This document shows positions 5,703-11,026 of a stretch of DNA of 11,026 nt, in pieces. The DNA is from Clostridia bacterium (GTDB lineage: Bacteria > Bacillota > Clostridia > Christensenellales > CALWSW01). A model generated the notes under the pieces. It had not been told where the DNA came from. It searched no databases and saw only the letters and a program-made list of their open reading frames with translations. A program made the translations under genes and the position numbers. The stretch is taken from the NCBI GenBank assembly GCA_019421925.1, contig JAHZEH010000009.1, positions 6,074 through 17,099 of the forward strand, given 5' to 3'. Positions within the stretch are counted from its first letter, which is position 1; the number at the start of each line of letters is the position of its first letter.

Positions 5703-5730
5703 AGTATAAATTAAAATTTTAACTTGCAAA
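5703..5730 (-). promoter_or_regulatory. Candidate promoter of the ene-reductase gene
   Basis: On the minus strand TTTGCA (5725-5730) and TATACT (5703-5708) are separated by 16 bases in AT-rich DNA. Transcription would start near 5696, giving a leader of about 50 bases. The -35 lies within the left arm of the inverted repeat at 5717-5757, as expected for a regulator-controlled promoter. Confidence 0.45.
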
Positions 5731-5757
5731 AGAAGAGATAATCTTGTAAGGTTAAAA
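5717..5757. promoter_or_regulatory. Inverted-repeat operator candidate for the LysR regulator
   Basis: TTTTAACTTGCAA (5717-5729) and TTGTAAGGTTAAAA (5744-5757) form an inverted repeat with one substitution and one single-base gap. They lie between divergent genes and next to the proposed -35. Further TTGYAA-like units occur at 5724, 5744 and 5766, about 20-22 bases apart, near two helical turns, which suits a tetrameric LysR-type regulator. Assignment is from position and symmetry only. Confidence 0.5.
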
Positions 5758-5808
5758 CAAAAAAGTTGTAATCTTTGAATGGATTTATGCTTGGCGGGAG
5801 GGGATATT

Positions 5809-6693
5809 ATGACATTCCGGCAAATGGAGCTGTTTGCAGCGGTATGCGAATTTGGGAGCATCAACAAGGCCTCGGCTGCGTACCATCTCTCCCAGCAGGG
5901 GATCTCCAAAATGGTACGGGAGCTGGAGGCCGAACTGGGGTGTAAACTCCTCAACCGGGATATGAACGGCGTCACTCCCACGCAATACGGGGCATATCTA
6001 TTGAAGGAATGCCAGGTGATCCTGGAGAAGAAAAATTTTATCTGCTCCCATATCCTTCAGGTGCAGGACGCCTCCCGGGAGGTGATCCACCTGGGAATGG
6101 CGTTTGGCATCATCTCGGCGCTGCCCTATTGGCTGATCAGCGGATTTGAAAAAGCCCACCCCTATGTGCAGATTGAATACGCGGATCATACTGATTTCTA
6201 CCTCGAGACTCTTTTGAAAAAAGATGAGTTCGATTTTTGCATCACAACCGGCGTGATGGACGGGGACCGTTTTTCGACGGAACTGCTCTTGAAGGAGCCC
6301 GTCTATCTGTGTATTCCCCGGACGCACGAATTATACGGGAAAGATTCCATCCAGATGGCGGATTTGAGAGAGCAGAGATACGCCATGTTCAACACCCAGT
6401 TCCACATCCGGCACCATTTTGACGCCGCCTGCCGCAATGCGGGCTTTGAGCCCAGGATTGAGATTTCATCCGGCGACTTTAACTCCCTTAAGGAGATCGC
6501 CCAGTACCATAACCTTCTGTTTGTGGTTCCCAAGCATACCATCCGCACCGATGATCCGGTTCTGCGCTACTATCAGTTCCCGGATGAAAAATTCACCTGG
6601 GATATCTATTTTGTGAAGAAAAAGAACAAGGTCCTGACAGAGAATATGGAAATGTTCCTAAACTATGTCAAAAGGCAGATTCTCTACGCCTGA
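5809..6693 (+). CDS. LysR-family transcriptional regulator
   Basis: A 294-aa LTTR. The N-terminal winged helix-turn-helix is unmistakable: MTFRQMELFAAVCEFGSINK (1-20), then ASAAYHLSQQGISKMVRELE (21-40) and LGCKLLNR (43-50). A linker helix follows, then from about residue 88 (EVIHLGMAFGI) a periplasmic-binding-protein-like effector domain to the C-terminus. LTTRs bind upstream of divergent genes and usually switch them on when a small ligand binds. Its divergent placement, 165 bases from the ene-reductase start, points to that gene as its target, with the substrate or a related compound as ligand (inference). The start at 5809 is preferred over 5779 because GGGAGGGG (5796-5803) lies five bases upstream and LTTRs normally begin within a few residues of the HTH. 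The ligand cannot be read from sequence. Confidence 0.93.
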   Translation: MTFRQMELFAAVCEFGSINKASAAYHLSQQGISKMVRELEAELGCKLLNRDMNGVTPTQYGAYLLKECQVILEKKNFICSHILQVQDASREVIHLGMAFGIISALPYWLISGFEKAHPYVQIEYADHTDFYLETLLKKDEFDFCITTGVMDGDRFSTELLLKEPVYLCIPRTHELYGKDSIQMADLREQRYAMFNTQFHIRHHFDAACRNAGFEPRIEISSGDFNSLKEIAQYHNLLFVVPKHTIRTDDPVLRYYQFPDEKFTWDIYFVKKKNKVLTENMEMFLNYVKRQILYA

Positions 6694-6701
6694 GAAAGGC
6701 A

Positions 6702-6719
6702 GGAGTCCCCAGGGACTCC
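6702..6719 (+). other. Small hairpin after the LysR gene
   Basis: GGAGTCCC (6702-6709) and GGGACTCC (6712-6719) form a perfect 8-bp stem eight bases after the LysR stop codon. No T-run follows. It may be a weak terminator or an mRNA 3'-end stabiliser. Confidence 0.35.
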
Positions 6720-6742
6720 CGGGATGCTTCCGCATGGGCCGG

Positions 6743-6784
6743 GGAAAAGGAAAAGGACGGAATGATCCGTCCTTTTCCTGTTCC
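6743..6784. terminator. Bidirectional terminator between LysR and addA
   Basis: A 13-bp stem (6748-6760 with 6767-6779) extends by four more pairs past one mismatch, with loop AATGAT. A-rich and T-rich arms give T-rich tails on both strands, so it can end both the plus-strand LysR and minus-strand addA transcripts. It shares the GGACGG-loop-CCGTCC core with 3594-3635. Confidence 0.7.
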
Positions 6785-6804
6785 TCAAAGTGTCCCCAGG
6801 TACC

Positions 6805-9800
6805 CTAGATCAGCCTCACGGCGCTTCCCGTCCTGAGCAGGACAATATAGGCCTCCCTGACGGGGCCAAGGGCCTGGGTTACGGCCCGCGCGTAGAGGGA
6901 GAGCTGGGGGAGATGGCGGGCGGCGGTGGCCTGCTCGCCCTCGGGGAGGATGCGGTCGGTCTTGTAGTCCAGGAGCACCCAGGAGTCCCCCTCCTGGAAA
7001 CAGGCGTCGACCACGCCCTGGACAGTGACGAGCTGGCCCTCGCCCTCCCCCAGGAGGGAGTAGGCGTCTGCCTGCATGGTGAAGGGCAGCTCCCGCTCCA
7101 GTCTCGGGGCTGCGCGCATGCGCTCCCCCAGGGGGGAGGCGAAGAAGCGGGCCAGGGCGGGGACGTCCACGGCCTTGGCCAGGAGGGGGGGGAGACGCTC
7201 GGCCTCCACCAGGGCGGCGAGCTGGGCGTGGATATCTGCCCGGTCCAGGGGGCGGGTCAGGTCGAGCTGCTCGAGAGCGGCATGGTTGGCGCTGCCCCGG
7301 TCGGCGGCGGTCAGGCCGGAGGACTGGAGGAAGCGGGGGAGCTGGAGCGCCTCCTCCCCGCCGGCGCCCAGGGCGGAGGCCGCCACTTTGGCGGGCAGGG
7401 GGGCGGGCAGAGGACGCTGGGCCACCTGGGCGGCAAAAGTTTCGCAGGGGGCGAGAAGGGCCTCCTGCCGCCAGCGGAGGAATTCCTCCCGGTGGGCGGT
7501 TTCAGTTTGGGGCGCGCCCAGCCCGGCCTGGGAAAGCAGGGAGACCTGCCAAAGCCCGGTGTGCTCCGCGAAAGGCCCCCGGCGGTAATAGCCGATATCC
7601 CGGCAGAAAACGTCCGCCTCCTCATAGCGGAGCAGGCAGGACATCACCCAGTCCATCATGCAGACGGGCCGGGCATTCCCGTCCCAGGCGGCCGCCCGTT
7701 TGCCGGGGTGGTTGACCGTCCCCAGAAGATACAGCTCCTCACGCGCCCGGGTCATGGCCACGTAGAGGATGCGCAGCTCCTCCTGCTCCGATTCCCGGGA
7801 GACGGCCTGGGCGGCGGCGGCCCGGAGCAGATTGTCCTGGACGGCCCGCCGGGCGGGGTCATAGGTGCGCAGGCACAGGCCCTGGGCGCTATGGAGGACG
7901 ACGGAGGCCCGCTCGTCCTGCCGGTTGAAATTCCGTCCCAGGCCGCACAGCAGCACCACCGGGTACTCCAGCCCTTTGGAGCGGTGGATGGACATGACGC
8001 GCACGCAGTTGCCCTCCCCTGTGAGGCGGCCCTCCCCCATGTCCTTGCCGATGGCCCGCACGTCCTCCAGAAAGTTCAGGAAGCCGGACAGCCCCCTGGC
8101 GGAGTTCTCCTCATAGGCGCGGGCCCGCTCCAGGAGCACGGCCAGGTTGGCGGCGCGCTGGTTCCCGCCGGGCAGGGCGAGGACGGACTGGCCATAGCCC
8201 GTACGGGCGAGAAGCCACTCCAGAAAACGGGAGAGGGGGGAGAGGGCGGCCTCGCCTTTGGCCTCCTCCAGGAAGGAGAGGAAAGAGGCGGCTTTGGAGC
8301 GCAGAGCGGGGGGGAGCAGATGGGCCTCATCCGAGGCGGCGAAGCGCAGGGCGGCCCCTATCGAACCCTGGGGACGGGCGGCGCGCAGGGCGGAGATATC
8401 CCTGTCTGAAAAGTCGCCGATGCCGGCGCGCAGCACGGCCAGCAGGGCGATGTCGTTTCTGGAGTTGTCCACCAGGCGGAGCAGGCAGAGGAACACCTGC
8501 ACCTCCACGGCGTCGAAGTATCCCCCTGTCAGCTCGGCATAGGCGGGAATGCCCTCCTGGGCAAACACCCGGCAGAAGGTCTCGGCGCTGGCTCCGGGGG
8601 AGCGCAGAAGCAGGGCGAAATCACTGTAACGGGGCATGCGCGGCCCGCCTGCCGCCACGAGGGGCTTATCCATGCGCTCCCGGATCATACGGGCGGCGGC
8701 GCGGGCCTCCCACTCCGCGTCGGAGAGGGGCTCTTCCGCATCCTCCGCTCCCTGGCCGGAGAGGATTTCCACCCGCACAGGGACAATCTCCTCCGCCTCG
8801 GGGCGGCCGGGGCGCAGGGCCTGGGAGCTGTCGTAGACCAGACCCTCCCGCATGACAAAGGAGAACAGGTCGTTGACGCAGCGCAGGACATTGGGGGCGC
8901 TGCGGTAGTTGCGGTTCAGGGGGATGAGGACCCCCCTGCCCTCCTCAGCGGCACGGGAGCGCTCCAGGAAGAGGGCGGGCTCGGCGGCCCGGAAACGGTA
9001 AATGCTCTGCTTGACATCCCCGACGCAGAAGAGGTTGCCTTTGGCAAAAAGGGAGAGGAGGGCCTCCTGGATGCGGCTGCTGTCCTGATACTCGTCCACA
9101 AAGAGGTATTGAAACCGCTCCCGGTATTCGGCGGCGATGTCCTCCTGGGAGAGGGCGGCCAAAGCCCCGTGCTCCATGTCGGAGAAGTCGATGACGTTCT
9201 TTTCCCGCTTGAGGGCGGCATATTCCTGCGCGAATTCCCGAACCAGGGCGCACAGGCGCGCCGCCTGGGGGCGGGCCACGGCGAGAAGCCCGGCCTGCAC
9301 ATTCCCGTCGCACAGTCGTGCCGCCGCCTGGCGGCGCTCCTTTTTGAGCAGGGCCTTGGCTCCGTCCCGTAGGGCCTTGACCTCTTCCCCGTCGATGGGA
9401 GGGCGGCCCTCCTTGGCCCTGGGCAGCGTCATGCGGTCAAAAGAGAAATCGGCGAGGTCGTTCAGGGCGCCGCAAGCGTTCCCCGAGAGGGCCCGGGAGA
9501 GGCCCCGCAGGCGCATGGCCTCCCCGTCCAGCAGGGCGCTGAGCTTCAGGTAGTCGGGGTGGTCGGGGACCAGGGCCCGGGCGTCCCGCAGGCGTCCGGC
9601 GGCCTCGGAACACAGCTCCGCCCACCTGTTCCGTACAGCCTGAGCGGCGGGACTCCCCGCCAGAGCCTCCCCGTCCAGGGAGTAACGGGCGAGGGAGCTG
9701 TCCAGCCAGCCCCAGGGGTCCACCTGGGACATGGCGAAATCATAGACCCGGAGGATGAGGGCGGACAGGGCGTTTCCCCTCCGCCCGCCGAAGCCGTCCA

Positions 9801-10275
9801 GCAGGGCGGCGAAGTCCTCCCCGCCCTGCTCATAGGCCGCGTCCAGCACCTGTTCCACGGCTTTGTGGCGCAGGGTGCCCGCCTCGAAATCATCCGCCGT
9901 GCGGAAGGCGGGATCCAGCCCCACCGCGTGGAAATGGCGGCGGAGCACCTGCCCGCAGAAGGCGTGCAGGGTGGAGATGCAGGCCGAATCCAGGGACTGC
10001 TCCCCGGCCTGGGCGTTCATCCGGGCCGCTTCTGAGAGGTTCCCGTCCCCGCCCAATTCGACGAGGCGGGATTGGACGCGCTTTCTCATCTCGGCGGCGG
10101 CCGCGTTGGTGAAGGTTACGACCAGCATGGACCGCAGGGGTACGCCTTCCAGCACGAGCTGCGCGATGCGCTCGGTAAGCACAGCGGTTTTTCCGCTGCC
10201 CGCGCCTGCGGCCACCAGGCAATTCCCCTGGCGGGCGGCGATGGCCAGGGCCTGTTCCTCATTCCAACGGGGCAT
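6805..10275 (-). CDS. addA: AddA, helicase-nuclease subunit of the AddAB recombination complex
   Basis: A 1156-aa UvrD/Rep-type superfamily 1 helicase with a C-terminal RecB-family nuclease domain. It should process double-strand DNA ends for RecA loading. Helicase motifs in order: Walker A GAGSGKT (24-30), TFTNAAAAEM (54-63), STLHAFC (101-107), DEYQD (394-398), GDVKQSIYRFRAA (419-431), NRNYRS (454-459), MSIHRSKGLEYP (761-772) and YVAMTRAREELYL (838-850). The nuclease has GSANH (His998), GVVD (Asp1090), DYK (Asp1103, Lys1105) and QLSLY (Gln1124), so all expected catalytic residues are present. Length is slightly below the usual ~1200. The ATG at 10273-10275 is chosen for AAAGGAG (10282-10288) upstream and the family-like opening RWNEEQALAI; the frame is open to 10473 only through repeat C. 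addB, usually just upstream, is not here. UvrD/PcrA is excluded by the nuclease domain. Confidence 0.94.
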   Translation of the reverse strand: MPRWNEEQALAIAARQGNCLVAAGAGSGKTAVLTERIAQLVLEGVPLRSMLVVTFTNAAAAEMRKRVQSRLVELGGDGNLSEAARMNAQAGEQSLDSACISTLHAFCGQVLRRHFHAVGLDPAFRTADDFEAGTLRHKAVEQVLDAAYEQGGEDFAALLDGFGGRRGNALSALILRVYDFAMSQVDPWGWLDSSLARYSLDGEALAGSPAAQAVRNRWAELCSEAAGRLRDARALVPDHPDYLKLSALLDGEAMRLRGLSRALSGNACGALNDLADFSFDRMTLPRAKEGRPPIDGEEVKALRDGAKALLKKERRQAAARLCDGNVQAGLLAVARPQAARLCALVREFAQEYAALKREKNVIDFSDMEHGALAALSQEDIAAEYRERFQYLFVDEYQDSSRIQEALLSLFAKGNLFCVGDVKQSIYRFRAAEPALFLERSRAAEEGRGVLIPLNRNYRSAPNVLRCVNDLFSFVMREGLVYDSSQALRPGRPEAEEIVPVRVEILSGQGAEDAEEPLSDAEWEARAAARMIRERMDKPLVAAGGPRMPRYSDFALLLRSPGASAETFCRVFAQEGIPAYAELTGGYFDAVEVQVFLCLLRLVDNSRNDIALLAVLRAGIGDFSDRDISALRAARPQGSIGAALRFAASDEAHLLPPALRSKAASFLSFLEEAKGEAALSPLSRFLEWLLARTGYGQSVLALPGGNQRAANLAVLLERARAYEENSARGLSGFLNFLEDVRAIGKDMGEGRLTGEGNCVRVMSIHRSKGLEYPVVLLCGLGRNFNRQDERASVVLHSAQGLCLRTYDPARRAVQDNLLRAAAAQAVSRESEQEELRILYVAMTRAREELYLLGTVNHPGKRAAAWDGNARPVCMMDWVMSCLLRYEEADVFCRDIGYYRRGPFAEHTGLWQVSLLSQAGLGAPQTETAHREEFLRWRQEALLAPCETFAAQVAQRPLPAPLPAKVAASALGAGGEEALQLPRFLQSSGLTAADRGSANHAALEQLDLTRPLDRADIHAQLAALVEAERLPPLLAKAVDVPALARFFASPLGERMRAAPRLERELPFTMQADAYSLLGEGEGQLVTVQGVVDACFQEGDSWVLLDYKTDRILPEGEQATAARHLPQLSLYARAVTQALGPVREAYIVLLRTGSAVRLI

Positions 10276-10281
10276 AGGGGA

Positions 10282-10288
10282 CTCCTTT
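10282..10288 (-). promoter_or_regulatory. Ribosome binding site of addA
   Basis: AAAGGAG on the minus strand, six bases before the addA ATG. It decides the start against longer in-frame alternatives that would translate the repeat. Confidence 0.8.
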
Positions 10289-10295
10289 CGGATGG

Positions 10296-10450
10296 TGTGC
10301 CGCAAAAGCGCGCCGGCGCTTTCACGGGGGACGGCCCTCCTCCGGAAGCCGAAGATATTTGGGGGTGGAGGGCCGGGAGATGTATAATCCATCGGGCTGA
10401 CCGGGCCGGGCGCACCGTATTGGATGGATGCATGCCGGCTTGGGAGGCAG
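10296..10450 (+). repeat. Structured dispersed repeat, copy C (diverged, right end unclear)
   Basis: The left end, TGTGCCGCAAAAGCGC, matches the left end of copy A at 13 of 16 positions. It forms the same first hairpin (10305-10311 with 10316-10322). A second hairpin, GGCCCTCC (10333-10340) with GGAGGGCC (10367-10374), occupies the place of H2 in copy A. Further right only short stretches match, such as CCGGGCGCACC near 10405-10415 and GCCGGCTTG near 10434-10442. The distal H4 and H5 stems are not preserved. Like copy A it lies directly upstream of a minus-strand ribosome binding site, here that of addA. It is probably an older, decayed copy. Confidence 0.55.
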
Positions 10451-10541
10451 GCGGAGGGGGATGCGGGCAGCATCCCGTCGCGGCGGCCCTGACCCCCGCG
10501 GCCGAAGCCGGGTGCGCCTTGGGCGGCTGTTTCCAGCCCGT

Positions 10542-11026
10542 CTATTGGGCGGTTTGGTCCCCGCCGGGGGGTGTGTCGGGCGGCGTCTGCACCGGCCCCG
10601 TCTCCCCGGCGGGGGTTTTAATGACGATGCCCTTCTTGCGCAGGCGGGCGTTGACGTCCTTGGAGCAGAGGGCGTAGAGCAGGGAGGCCACGGGTACGCC
10701 CAGCACCATACCGGGCAGGCCGGCGATGCTGCCGCCCACGGTGATGACCAGCAGCACCCACATGCCGGGCAGGCCCACGGACTTTCCAACCACCCTGGGA
10801 TAAATCAGGTTGCCCTCGACCTGCTGGAGGGCGGTGATAAAGATGATGAACCACAGGGCCCGGCCGAGACCCTGCTGCATGAGGATGATGAAGGCGGCGA
10901 ATATGGCCCCGGCGAAAGCGCCGACGATGGGGATCAGAGCCATAACACCCATGACCACGCTGATGAGCAGGGGATAGGAGAAGCCGAAGATCATCATGCC
11001 GGCAAAACAGAGGGAGCCGAAGATAA
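10542..11026 (-). CDS. AI-2E family transporter, C-terminal part (cut by window edge)
   Basis: The C-terminal ~161 residues of a polytopic membrane protein of the AI-2E/PerM (TqsA-YdiK) family. Hydrophobic segments are clear: YPLLISVVMGVMALIPIVGA, then AFAGAIFAAFIILM, RALWFIIFITAL, and MWVLLVITVGGSIAGLPGMV leading to VLGVPVASLLYAL. Between them is the family signature LQQVEGNLIYPRVVGKSVGLP. A cytoplasmic basic stretch (RLRKKG) follows, then a Pro/Thr/Gly-rich tail ending GGDQTAQ. Members have been linked to autoinducer-2 export or sodium/proton antiport; the substrate here cannot be told. The start lies beyond the right edge, and the frame is open to the edge. It lies 266 bases upstream of addA on the same strand with repeat C between, so co-transcription is possible but unproven. 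Confidence 0.88.
   Translation of the reverse strand, partial: IFGSLCFAGMMIFGFSYPLLISVVMGVMALIPIVGAFAGAIFAAFIILMQQGLGRALWFIIFITALQQVEGNLIYPRVVGKSVGLPGMWVLLVITVGGSIAGLPGMVLGVPVASLLYALCSKDVNARLRKKGIVIKTPAGETGPVQTPPDTPPGGDQTAQ

Noticed and set aside
3985..5709. Plus-strand open frame of 574 codons opposite the ene-reductase
   Set aside because: Shadow of a strongly supported flavoprotein gene; no ribosome binding site or domain seen.
6790..8409. Plus-strand open frame of 539 codons opposite the addA 3' half
   Set aside because: Antisense to conserved nuclease and helicase motifs; Gly/Gln/Leu-rich composition typical of a shadow frame.
10383..10388. Plus-strand TATAAT as a promoter
   Set aside because: No plus-strand gene follows, no good -35 is upstream, and it lies inside the diverged repeat copy C.
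1..11026. CRISPR array, tRNA, rRNA or transposase gene
   Set aside because: I saw no regularly spaced repeats, no tRNA cloverleaf, no rRNA sequence and no transposase or integrase motif. The repeats present are non-autonomous.

Overview
The window looks like chromosomal DNA of a GC-rich, anaerobic Gram-positive bacterium of the Clostridia, most likely an Oscillospiraceae-type gut organism. This placement is inferred from AddA rather than RecBCD, strong AGGAGG-type ribosome binding sites, a clostridial-style flavin/iron-sulfur ene-reductase, and GC-rich coding regions separated by AT-rich promoters. No 16S or other taxonomic marker is present.

Layout, left to right. (1) 1-2197, minus strand: argS followed by serS, two aminoacyl-tRNA synthetases probably sharing a transcript; serS runs off the left edge. 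(2) 2198-2615: intergenic. It holds a long structured repeat (copy A), an argS promoter candidate beside the repeat's outer end, and an AT-rich stretch. (3) 2616-3301, plus strand: a two-gene unit, a ribbon-helix-helix DNA-binding protein overlapped by 4 bases by a SLOG/YpsA-like (DUF1273) protein. (4) 3302-3699: intergenic. A second repeat (copy B) lies between two identical 22-base terminator-like hairpins, followed by two more strong hairpins. (5) 3700-5643, minus strand: an Old Yellow Enzyme/2,4-dienoyl-CoA reductase-type NADH:flavin oxidoreductase. A LysR regulator (5809-6693, plus strand) is transcribed divergently from it across a 165-bp AT-rich operator region. (6) 6694-6804: a bidirectional terminator. 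(7) 6805-10275, minus strand: addA, helicase-nuclease subunit of AddAB, with no addB beside it. (8) 10276-10541: intergenic, with a third, diverged repeat (copy C). (9) 10542-11026, minus strand: the C-terminal part of an AI-2E family transporter, cut by the right edge.

Most genes are housekeeping: translation, recombination repair and transport. The LysR/ene-reductase pair looks like a substrate-inducible catabolic or respiratory module. The RHH-SLOG pair is a small accessory cassette with direct-orientation repeat copies on both sides. The least expected signal is non-coding: a roughly 185-230 bp multi-hairpin element with terminal inverted repeats. It is present three times in 8 kb in the same orientation, and copies A and B differ by paired, compensatory base changes. 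Two copies lie just upstream of the ribosome binding sites of argS and addA and would form their 5' leaders.
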